Source: Methylococcaceae bacterium
GTDB lineage: Bacteria > Pseudomonadota > Gammaproteobacteria > Methylococcales > Methylococcaceae
Length of the DNA: 6,885 bases
Direction of reading: 5' to 3'
NCBI GenBank assembly: GCA_012026715.1
Contig: VEPB01000261.1
Span: forward strand, 1 to 6,885
The position numbers and the translations under genes are program-made. Of the stretch, positions 1 through 5,738 are shown piece by piece. Each line of letters begins with the position of its first letter. Position 1 is the stretch's first letter. Below the pieces are notes generated by a model. It made no database searches. It saw nothing but the letters and a program-made list of their open reading frames with translations, and was not told the DNA's origin.

Positions 1-672
1 GTCTGTATCCGGTGGGGTGCCGACCACCACTTCGATCGAATCTTCACAGTAGCGGCTTTTCTGGTCCCAGGCCGTCAGATGGACCCGATAGCGGCCGTTG
101 TCACGGCCAAACCGCACGGTCGTCGTTGCGGTGGCAGGCCGTCGATGCGCCGCCTGCATTGGCAGGTCCGCCGCTTCTCCCAGGCTGCCGCCGCCGAAAT
201 CCCATTCCATGCGCAACGGACCCGACTTGCGGTCCTTCAAGGTAGCCTTGCCCTTGAACGTAACGTCGGTATCGACCGCCGTATGCACGGAGCTTGTCGG
301 CGTGAGAATCCGGCAGACCGGAGCCGCCGAACAAGATTTTGGCCGGCCCTTGACCCGCGCGGTGGCGCGGGCTTCAGCGGTTTGTGCCCGCACCGAGCAG
401 AGCAGTTCCGGTCGCTCTGGTTCGCTCAGGGTGAAAGAAAACCGCTGCCGCCCGCTCAACGGAACCTGCCCGAGATAGCGACCGCTGCCATCATAAAGCC
501 CAACCAAAGGCCCGGTCCCGCGGGCCCTGCCCGCAACTGTCAAGCTCTGGCCTGACCACTGGGCCTGGGTGATGACGATCACCGGCTTCGCGGCCTGCGC
601 CTGAGACTGGACCAGCCAGATCCCGCAGATCAATAGCAACAGCCGGAGCGCCGGCTGGTTGACTGAGACCAT
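1..672 (-). CDS. Secreted PKD/Ig-like domain protein, N-terminal part (runs off left edge)
   Basis: The frame is open for 224 codons from ATG at 672 to the window edge, so the C-terminus is missing. The start is supported by GAGG at 681-684, 8 bases upstream of ATG. Residues 8-28 look like a Sec signal peptide: a hydrophobic run (LRLLLLICGIWLV), then QAQAA as the probable cleavage region. Cys17 is preceded by Ile, so it is not a good lipobox. Residues 30-108 look like a small beta-sandwich (VIVITQAQWSGQSLTVAGRA, then GLYDGSGRYLGQV). Residues 118-218 look like a PKD domain: MEWDFGGGS at 155-163 resembles the PKD WDFGDG motif, and the region ends in YRVHLTAWDQ...DSIEVVVG. Mature-region cysteines at 92, 114, 120 and 209 could form disulfides. 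The domain type suggests a periplasmic or extracellular binding or adhesion scaffold, possibly with a further domain beyond the window. Specific function unknown. Confidence 0.8.
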   Translation of the reverse strand, partial: MVSVNQPALRLLLLICGIWLVQSQAQAAKPVIVITQAQWSGQSLTVAGRARGTGPLVGLYDGSGRYLGQVPLSGRQRFSFTLSEPERPELLCSVRAQTAEARATARVKGRPKSCSAAPVCRILTPTSSVHTAVDTDVTFKGKATLKDRKSGPLRMEWDFGGGSLGEAADLPMQAAHRRPATATTTVRFGRDNGRYRVHLTAWDQKSRYCEDSIEVVVGTPPDTD

Positions 673-749
673 TGTGGTTTCCTCGCTTGGATGGATGGTC
701 CGGCCCCGGCGCACCGAACTGGCCCACCGGTTAATCGCGAGTCGTTCTC

Positions 750-765
750 AGCAATTCACGAGCCA
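750..765 (-). promoter_or_regulatory. Putative sigma-54 (RpoN) -24/-12 promoter
   Basis: Read on the minus strand the site is TGGCTCGTGAATTGCT. The established sigma-54 consensus is TGGCACG-N4-TTGCW; this site differs at one defined base (T for A at position 5) and keeps the essential GG and GC dinucleotides 10 bases apart. It faces the PKD-protein gene, with a predicted start near 738-741 and a leader of about 68 bases before ATG 672. Such promoters need an enhancer-binding activator bound upstream; the motifs at 837-912 are at a suitable distance. Found by eye only. Confidence 0.6.
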
Positions 766-836
766 CATGCCAAACGCCTTTTCTTTCAGCACGTTGCACT
801 CGCGGTGTCGTCCGCCTTCCAAACCGGCCGCGTGAT

Positions 837-912
837 CTGACACAACCGGCGCGTCAGTTCACACAGCTTCCCGGTCGTAACCCGACGGCTCCCTACCCGG
901 CAACTGTGTCAG
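837..912. promoter_or_regulatory. Cluster of three related ACACA motifs, candidate activator/operator sites
   Basis: CTGACACA at 837-844 is repeated exactly in inverted orientation as TGTGTCAG at 905-912. TTCACACAG at 858-866 is a third, weaker relative in the first orientation; it and the inverted copy (CTGACACAG when read on the minus strand, 904-912) share CACAG. The cluster lies about 70-150 bases upstream of the sigma-54 element, and its right end falls near the -35 position of the possible rightward promoter. It could be the enhancer for the sigma-54 promoter, an operator for the ABC exporter, or chance. No known regulator is recognised. Confidence 0.3.
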
Positions 913-920
913 GCACCGTG

Positions 921-926
921 TAAAAT
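921..926 (+). promoter_or_regulatory. Possible -10 box for the ABC exporter genes
   Basis: TAAAAT matches five of six bases of the sigma-70 -10 consensus in an otherwise GC-rich stretch. It would give a leader of roughly 35 bases before the GTG start at 968. No good -35 hexamer sits 16-18 bases upstream, so the promoter would be weak or activator-dependent. Confidence 0.3.
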
Positions 927-967
927 GGCTCCTCCTTTATGTCCCGCCCGCGGCCCCGCAGTTTCGA

Positions 968-1897
968 GTGTCCACCTCATCACCGCCCATCGTTTCGGCC
1001 GTCCGGCTGCGCAAGTGCTATGGCAGTCAGCGGGTGGTGGACGACATTTCCTTCAACATCGAGCGCGGCGAATTCTGCGGCATGCTGGGACCCAACGGTG
1101 CCGGCAAGACGACGACCCTCCGCATGCTGGTGGGCAACACCCCCAACAGCGGCGGTGAACTCACCGTGCTGGGGCGGCCAATTCCGGCGGACGCCCGCGC
1201 CATGCGTGCCCGCATCGGCATCGTGCCTCAAGCCGATAATCTGGATCCGGATTTCACCGTGGTCGAGAATCTGCGGGTGTACGGGCGCTATTTTGGTTTG
1301 GGCCGACGCGCCATCGATCAGCGCATTCCCGAGTTGCTCAAGCTGGCGGCACTGGATGACCGCGCGGGTTTCCGCATCAATCAGTTATCGGGGGGGATGA
1401 AGCGGCGACTGTCCATCGCCCGGGCCCTCATCAATCGGCCGGAACTGCTGATCCTCGACGAACCCACCACCGGCCTCGATCCGCAGATCCGCCAGAATAT
1501 CTGGCATCTGTTGCGACAGTTGCAGCAGGATGGACTCACCCTGATCCTGACCACCCATTACATGGACGAGGCGGAACGGCTATGCGGCCGCATCATTCTC
1601 ATGGATCACGGCCGTATCCTGGCCGACCAGACTCCGCAGAGCCTGGTGCGGGATCACATCGAGCCCCACGTGCTGGAAGTCCACGGCGAGTCCGTCAACG
1701 CCTGGCGCGCGGCCCATCCCCTGAACGGTCCGATTCGCTGCGAGCAACTGGCCGACACCTGGTATTACTACGGCGCCAACCTGGAGCATCTGGTCAAGTC
1801 GCTGGATGGCTGGAATGGACTGCGCTATTCCTACCGGGCTGCCAATCTGGAGGATGTCTTCCTCAAGCTAACGGGGCGGGAGCTGCGCGATGGCTGA
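968..1897 (+). CDS. ABC exporter ATP-binding protein, NodI/DrrA-like
   Basis: A 309-residue ATPase energising export through the permease encoded next. Every ABC motif is visible: Walker A GPNGAGKTT (41-49), Q-loop Gln88, signature LSGGM (140-144), Walker B LLILDEP (160-166, catalytic Glu165), D-loop GLD (169-171) and switch His197. The C-terminal part, ending NLEDVFLKLTGREL (293-306), is typical of the NodI/DrrA-type ABC-2 exporter ATPases. The first in-frame candidate start is GTG 968: the frame has a stop at 878-880 and no ATG between it and residue 39. No clear Shine-Dalgarno sequence precedes GTG. The gene ends inside the permease gene (8-base overlap), implying translational coupling. 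In rhizobia NodI exports Nod factors; outside them such pairs are usually annotated as drug or polysaccharide-type exporters. The substrate here is unknown. Confidence 0.92.
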   Translation: MSTSSPPIVSAVRLRKCYGSQRVVDDISFNIERGEFCGMLGPNGAGKTTTLRMLVGNTPNSGGELTVLGRPIPADARAMRARIGIVPQADNLDPDFTVVENLRVYGRYFGLGRRAIDQRIPELLKLAALDDRAGFRINQLSGGMKRRLSIARALINRPELLILDEPTTGLDPQIRQNIWHLLRQLQQDGLTLILTTHYMDEAERLCGRIILMDHGRILADQTPQSLVRDHIEPHVLEVHGESVNAWRAAHPLNGPIRCEQLADTWYYYGANLEHLVKSLDGWNGLRYSYRAANLEDVFLKLTGRELRDG

Positions 1898-2654
1898 CCG
1901 CTTCCGGCGCTGGCTGGCGGTGTGGCGGCGCAATGCCCTGGTGTGGCGCAAGTCGGCCAAGACAGCATTGTTGGGCGGCTTTGCCGAGCCGGTTTTCTAT
2001 CTGATGGCGCTGGGCTATGGACTGGGCAGCTTCATCGGCCAGGTGCAGGGTTTGTCTTACATCGGCTTTCTCACCGCCGGCATCCTCTCCACCAGCGCCA
2101 TGAATTCGGCAACTTTCGAAGGCCTGTACCTGGCGTACACCCGCATGGAGGTGCTGAAAACCTGGGACGCCATGCTGGCGGCGCCGCTGTCGGTGGCCGA
2201 CGTGGTGATTGGCGAGGTGTTGTGGATGGGGACCAAGAGCGTGATCAGCGCCGGCCTGATCCTGGCGGTGGCGTGGGGGTTCGGGCTGGCCCAAGGCTGG
2301 CTGGCACTGGCGGTGTTGCCGGTGGTGTTCCTGACCGGGATTTGCTTCGGCTCCATGGCCCTGGTTTTCATGTCTTTCGCCCGCAGCTACGACTTTTTCG
2401 TGTACTACATTTCCCTGGGCGTCACTCCCTTGGTGCTCCTTAGCGGCGTGTTCTTCCCGCTGGAGGCCTTGCCGGAACCAGTCCGGTTCGTCACCGCCTG
2501 GCTGCCGCTGCAGCCGGTGGTACAGGTCATCCGGCCTCTGGTGGGGAATGCTTGGGACTGGCATATGCTCCAGCTGCTCGCGATCCCGGCCGGTTACGCC
2601 GCCGCTTCGCTCCTTATCGCCATTCGACGATTCGAGCGGCGGCTGGTGCAATAG
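1890..2654 (+). CDS. ABC-2 type permease, NodJ-like
   Basis: A 254-residue integral membrane partner of the preceding ATPase. Hydrophobic segments lie at about 29-49, 58-75, 112-135, 138-162, 171-190 and 225-245, the six-helix ABC-2 pattern. NodJ-family features include the stretch SYIGFLTAGILSTSAMNSATFE (56-77), TWDAMLAAPLSVADVVIGE (91-109) with its conserved cytoplasmic-loop character, and LVLLSGVFFPLEALPEPVR (181-199) before the last helix. It starts inside the ATPase gene, and the two genes should be made together. A dimer of this protein with two ATPase subunits would form an inner-membrane exporter. The substrate cannot be read from sequence; nodulation is not implied, because no other nod genes are present and the neighbourhood is gammaproteobacterial. 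Confidence 0.9.
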   Translation: MADRFRRWLAVWRRNALVWRKSAKTALLGGFAEPVFYLMALGYGLGSFIGQVQGLSYIGFLTAGILSTSAMNSATFEGLYLAYTRMEVLKTWDAMLAAPLSVADVVIGEVLWMGTKSVISAGLILAVAWGFGLAQGWLALAVLPVVFLTGICFGSMALVFMSFARSYDFFVYYISLGVTPLVLLSGVFFPLEALPEPVRFVTAWLPLQPVVQVIRPLVGNAWDWHMLQLLAIPAGYAAASLLIAIRRFERRLVQ

Positions 2655-2797
2655 TCAAGGCTTCGGAATCGGGACAGCGGCGGTCAACCGTATTCGCGAT
2701 GCCGCAAAGCCGGGTCTGCTAAGGTTACGGCGAACTTCAGTGCCAGGGCTTGCGTTGCGGGCATGCCTGGGTCTTTTCTCGGAGATGGGGTGAAACC

Positions 2798-3208
2798 ATG
2801 AGTGGCGCAGGTGGTACCGATGGGGGTAGCGGTCAGTTTTTCCTGGGGTTGGCCATGTTGTGCAGCGGGCTTTATCTGCTGCTGAATGCCATCTCCGTGA
2901 CTTCCAGTTTCGGCTTCGACATACCGCTATACGGTATGAATTTGTTCGGTTTCCATTATGCGGTGACCAGCGGCATGGTGCTGTTCCCGTTTCTGATCGG
3001 GGTCGCCATGATCTTCTACAACGGCCGCAGCGTGATGGGTTGGCTCCTGGCGGTCGGGGCGCTGGTGGCCCTCGTCTCCGGGGTCATTGCCTCGCTGCGG
3101 TTCAACCTGCGGGCCATGACGGCCTTCGATCTGATCACCATCCTGGTATTGACGGTGGGCGGATTGGGGCTATTTCTCAGGTCGCTAAAATCCACCAGTC
3201 GCCGGTAA
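2798..3208 (+). CDS. Small four-helix inner-membrane protein, unknown function
   Basis: 136 residues. The chosen start, ATG 2798, has GGGGTGA at 2787-2793 just upstream. A longer version from TTG 2750 would add an arginine-rich, poorly hydrophobic leader and is less likely. After a Gly/Ser-rich N-terminus (1-12) come four predicted helices at about 13-32, 56-74, 79-99 and 109-128. The loop FYNGRSVMGW (73-82) and RFNLRAMTAFDL (101-112) carry the positive charges, and the C-terminus is basic (KSTSRR). The composition and even helix spacing look like a genuine conserved membrane protein, but I cannot name a family. It lies 143 bases after the permease gene in the same direction, so co-transcription with the exporter is possible but unproven; no terminator was seen in that gap. 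Confidence 0.75.
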   Translation: MSGAGGTDGGSGQFFLGLAMLCSGLYLLLNAISVTSSFGFDIPLYGMNLFGFHYAVTSGMVLFPFLIGVAMIFYNGRSVMGWLLAVGALVALVSGVIASLRFNLRAMTAFDLITILVLTVGGLGLFLRSLKSTSRR

Positions 3209-3287
3209 GGGTATAAGAGGATCGAAAAGCTCCACAGCTTGCCGGATCGCCCGTCAAAGGTTTTTTTCCGGGATGAATCCGGATTAA

Positions 3288-3314
3288 GTTGCAGACCTGC
3301 AACGACTTGTTGCA
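3288..3314. promoter_or_regulatory. Two overlapping palindromes made of three GTTGCA half-sites (probable operator)
   Basis: GTTGCAGACCTGCAAC (3288-3303) has perfect 7-bp arms around AC. Its right half, TGCAAC (3298-3303), also pairs perfectly with GTTGCA at 3309-3314 across a 5-base spacer. Three half-sites in alternating orientation, starting 10-11 bases apart and so on one face of the helix, are what a dimeric or cooperative regulator would bind. The last half-site overlaps the putative -35 box of the downstream outer-membrane protein gene. The regulator is not identified. Confidence 0.55.
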
Positions 3315-3338
3315 TATCTAGATACGCTTAACCATAAT
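3310..3338 (+). promoter_or_regulatory. Possible sigma-70 promoter for the outer-membrane protein gene
   Basis: TTGCAT (3310-3315) and CATAAT (3333-3338) are separated by exactly 17 bases in a locally AT-rich stretch. The -10 matches five of six consensus bases and the -35 only three. It would give a leader of about 90 bases. The -35 box lies within the GTTGCA operator, which suggests control by a DNA-binding protein. Confidence 0.45.
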
Positions 3339-3433
3339 AGCGCCGACCTAGAGTGCCGGGGCAGGTTTAGGCGTGGTGCGGAAACGGGCCGCCCGGGATT
3401 CAACACCCCATTAAAGAGAGCGACGGAGTCATC

Positions 3434-4564
3434 ATGCAAGCGAAAGCATTGGGTATCATCGGGGCCCTGGTTTCGGCCGCAGCGCCGCTTGGCGCCAGCG
3501 CGGCGGAAACACCGGCGGATGTCAAACAACTGCAGGACGAAAATCGGCGACTGGCGGAGCAACTGCAGAGCGCCCAGGCCGAGATTAAAAAGCTGAAGCA
3601 GACCGCACCGGCGGCGCCTTCCGCGTCACGCGAAATGAGCGCACCCTTCGCAGAAGAGACTTCGGCCAAGGGAGGCGCTCCGGTTGTTGCTCCGACGCCG
3701 ACCAGTATTGCCACCAAGGATTTCACCCTGGCGGTGGGCACCAAGGTGTGGATTAACGGGTGGAGTACCTGGCGGTCGCTGAAACTCAACATTCCGGGCT
3801 TCCCGCAATTCATCGACAAGGGCGTCAATATTCAGTCGGTCACCGCAAAATCCAGCAGCGCGGTATCGCCCATCCCCAGCTTGACCGCGCGTTATAAGGA
3901 CTTCTTCCTGACCGGCAGTTATTTGGCCGAAACCGATTATGAGTTTTCCGACCAGTCGCAGCTTTACAGCATCGATCTACGACCCCTCACGGGACGGGTC
4001 GATCCGGTCGGACTGAAATATGGGATGAGCGGCTCCCGCCGGGAATGGGACGTGTCGCTGGGTTATCAGATCATTCCGTATTTGGCGGTCACCGCAGGCT
4101 ATAAGGAAATCGAGCAGAGCTTCAAGATCGATTCCTGTCAGGGGGTGCTCATGAATCTGACCGACGTCTTCGATTGCAGGGGGGATTTCCCCGGCAAGAC
4201 CAAGGTCACCTACGCCGGTCCCACCATCGGATTAAGCGGCGCCGCGCCCATCGGCCATGGTTTCGGTCTGTATGGCAACTTTACCTACGGTTGGCTCGGC
4301 GCCAACTTCCGCTCCAGTTCGGCCTCGCAGTTCAACGATCTGGCCCAGGTGAACAATGTCGACTACTACGTGGGCGAGCTGGGTTTGACCTACAGCCATC
4401 TGTTGCGTGACATGCCCGTGTATATGCCGTTGTCCGCCGCGACCGCTTATGCCGGTTATCGCTACCAGAGCTATGAAAGTCATTTGTCTCGCCACGCCAG
4501 TAATGGCAACAACCCCAAAGACACTGTCCAGGGTTTCGTCGCGGGCGTGAATCTGGCGTTCTGA
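3434..4564 (+). CDS. Predicted outer-membrane beta-barrel protein with N-terminal coiled coil
   Basis: 376 residues. GGAG at 3425-3428, 5 bases before ATG, supports the start. Residues 1-23 or 1-24 form a Sec signal peptide ending GASA-A. Residues 28-56 form a short coiled coil (leucines in VKQLQDENRRLAEQLQ and AEIKKLK), followed by a Pro/Ala/Ser/Thr-rich linker to about 93. The rest (about 95-376) alternates polar and hydrophobic/aromatic residues as in beta-strands, e.g. FFLTGSYLAETDYEF, WDVSLGYQIIPYLAVTAGYK, GFGLYGNFTYGWLGANF and YYVGELGLTYSHLL. It ends in NLAF, with the terminal Phe typical of BAM-assembled barrels. Cys235 and Cys248 sit in one predicted loop and could form a disulfide. 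The coiled coil may trimerise or reach towards the cell wall. It may be a porin or a structural outer-membrane protein; I do not recognise a named family. Confidence 0.8.
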   Translation: MQAKALGIIGALVSAAAPLGASAAETPADVKQLQDENRRLAEQLQSAQAEIKKLKQTAPAAPSASREMSAPFAEETSAKGGAPVVAPTPTSIATKDFTLAVGTKVWINGWSTWRSLKLNIPGFPQFIDKGVNIQSVTAKSSSAVSPIPSLTARYKDFFLTGSYLAETDYEFSDQSQLYSIDLRPLTGRVDPVGLKYGMSGSRREWDVSLGYQIIPYLAVTAGYKEIEQSFKIDSCQGVLMNLTDVFDCRGDFPGKTKVTYAGPTIGLSGAAPIGHGFGLYGNFTYGWLGANFRSSSASQFNDLAQVNNVDYYVGELGLTYSHLLRDMPVYMPLSAATAYAGYRYQSYESHLSRHASNGNNPKDTVQGFVAGVNLAF

Positions 4565-4591
4565 TCGGCGCAAAGATCCAAGCCCGGCTGT

Positions 4592-4643
4592 TCGGCCCCA
4601 CGCCAGTTCTCGCAGTATGAAGCGAGGGCGGGCGTGGGGCCGA
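4592..4643. terminator. Long hairpin between convergent genes, possible bidirectional terminator
   Basis: The arms TCGGCCCCACGCC (4592-4604) and GGCGTGGGGCCGA (4631-4643) are perfectly complementary over 13 bases. Inside, CTCGC (4609-4613) pairs with GCGAG (4622-4626) around an 8-base loop, with a 4x4 internal loop between the two stems. It starts 27 bases after the stop of the outer-membrane protein gene. There is no T-run on either side (only GTCGTTT to the right), so it is not a classical intrinsic terminator. It may block or stabilise 3' ends, or be a copy of a dispersed repeat. Confidence 0.5.
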
Positions 4644-4679
4644 TGTCGTTTCGGTGTTGGAGAAACCCTGAACATGGGG

Positions 4680-4700
4680 CTCTTCCCGCGGGAGAGGGGC
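4680..4700. repeat. Short GC-rich palindrome in the convergent gap
   Basis: TCCCGCGGGA (4684-4693) is a perfect 10-bp palindrome. With one bulged base the symmetry extends to CTCT...AGAG. Similar CCCTCTCCC...GGGAGAGGG palindromes are common between genes in several gammaproteobacteria, so this may be one copy of an interspersed extragenic repeat. No second copy exists in this window. The rest of 4565-4776 shows no gene or clear signal. Confidence 0.3.
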
Positions 4701-4776
4701 TTCAATGCAATCCCATCGGGACTGCGCTCAGAAATATCCGTCGGGGACTTCCGGGAGTTTATTGTTGGCCACATCC

Positions 4777-5646
4777 TTAGGCGCCGGAAGCGTCGGCTGA
4801 AGATTCAGGCGGGTTAGCCGCGGGCGAAGGCTGCGGCTGATTCCGCAAGGCCGGCGTCAGATGGGGCCGGATGGTATCCATCATCAGCGGATGCAGCTTG
4901 GACGTCGCCGCCACCACGTTTCCGCTCAACATGAACTGATCGCTTCCTTCCAGGTCGCTGACGATGCCGCCCGCCTCCTGAACCAGTAGCACGCCGGCCG
5001 CCAGATCCCAGGGTTTGAGGCCGATTTCCCAGAAGCCGTCATAGCGCCCGCAGGCCACATAGGCCAGGTCGAGGGCGGCGGAGCCGGGACGGCGGATTCC
5101 GGCGGTGTCCTTCATGAAATCCCGGAACATGCCCAGGTATGCATCCACATGGCGCTGGTCCTTGAACGGGAAGCCGGTGCCCAGCAGGGCGCCGTTGTAG
5201 CCTTTCTGCTTGCTGACCCGGATGCGGCGGTTGTCCAGGGTCGCGCCGGCACCGCGTTTGGCGGTGAACAGTTCCTGGCTGGTCGGATCATAAACCACGC
5301 CGCATTCGATCTTGCCTTTGTGCATCAAGGCGATGGAGACGGAGAACTGGGGGAATCCGTGAAGGAAGTTGGTGGTTCCGTCGAGCGGGTCGATCACCCA
5401 CATGAAATCGGATTTGCCCTGGCTGCCGCTTTGCCGTCCGCCTTCCTCGCCGAGAAAGCCGTGGGTCGGATAAGCCTTTTGCAGGATGCCGATGATTTCC
5501 CGCTCGGCCTGTTTGTCCACTTCGCTGACGAAGTCGTTGCGGCCTTTGGGGGTGATCTTGAGGGTATCGACGCGACCGCTGTAGCGCGCAATCAGGTCGC
5601 CGGCCGCGCGCGCCGCGCGCACCGCGATGGTAAGCATTGGATCCAT
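4777..5646 (-). CDS. suhB: Inositol-1-monophosphatase family protein SuhB
   Basis: 289 residues. The N-terminus MDPMLTIAVRAARAAGDLI closely matches E. coli SuhB (from memory, MHPMLNIAVRAARKAGNLI), which fixes the start at ATG 5646 rather than the Met at residue 4, although no good Shine-Dalgarno sequence is visible. The Mg-dependent phosphatase motifs are complete: GEEGG with Glu67/Glu68, DPLDGTTNF (86-94) with Asp86 and Asp89, and PWDLAAG (212-218) with Asp214. It hydrolyses myo-inositol-1-phosphate. In E. coli SuhB also joins the Nus-factor complex on rRNA operons and helps ribosome assembly, probably its more important role. From about residue 265 there is a Pro/Ala/Ser-rich, likely disordered tail of roughly 25 residues. 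The gene is divergent from trmJ and convergent with the outer-membrane protein gene. Confidence 0.96.
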   Translation of the reverse strand: MDPMLTIAVRAARAAGDLIARYSGRVDTLKITPKGRNDFVSEVDKQAEREIIGILQKAYPTHGFLGEEGGRQSGSQGKSDFMWVIDPLDGTTNFLHGFPQFSVSIALMHKGKIECGVVYDPTSQELFTAKRGAGATLDNRRIRVSKQKGYNGALLGTGFPFKDQRHVDAYLGMFRDFMKDTAGIRRPGSAALDLAYVACGRYDGFWEIGLKPWDLAAGVLLVQEAGGIVSDLEGSDQFMLSGNVVAATSKLHPLMMDTIRPHLTPALRNQPQPSPAANPPESSADASGA

Positions 5647-5690
5647 GAAAACACCGAGAGTTGAGGAAGGGCCGGTCAGGGCAGGAAGTC

Positions 5691-5703
5691 TGTTAGTATT
5701 TTA
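5691..5703. promoter_or_regulatory. Overlapping divergent -10 candidates for trmJ and suhB
   Basis: Rightward, TGTTAGTAT (5691-5699) fits an extended -10 (TG-n-TAGTAT). Leftward, TAAAAT (plus positions 5698-5703) is a good -10 for suhB. The two share two bases within the 92-bp gap, so the promoters may compete. Clear -35 boxes at the standard spacing were not found for either. Confidence 0.35.
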
Positions 5704-5738
5704 CCGCCTTCGAGCCGGCTAAATCACAAGGTTGCCCT

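Noticed and set aside
79..555. A 158-codon plus-strand frame opposite the PKD-type gene
   Set aside because: The translation is Arg/Pro-rich with no motif, and the opposite strand has a signal peptide, ribosome site and PKD-like domain.
1863..2651. A 262-codon minus-strand open frame opposite the permease gene
   Set aside because: It is the antisense shadow of a GC-rich gene; the translation is rich in His, Gln and Arg with no recognisable domain, while the plus strand encodes a clear NodJ-like permease.
2745..2758. A second possible sigma-54 element ahead of the four-helix membrane protein gene
   Set aside because: The GG and GC dinucleotides are 9 rather than 10 bases apart and the flanking consensus bases are missing.
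3227..3267. Small hairpin AAGCT-CCAC-AGCTT (3227-3240) and a seven-T run (3261-3267) as a terminator for the four-helix protein gene
   Set aside because: The stem is only five base pairs and is 20 bases away from the T-run; nothing that pairs well lies directly before the T-run.
4617..4817. A 66-codon plus-strand reading frame in the gap between the outer-membrane protein gene and suhB
   Set aside because: It begins inside the hairpin, has no ribosome site, overlaps the 3' end of suhB and encodes an arginine-rich sequence with no protein-like pattern.
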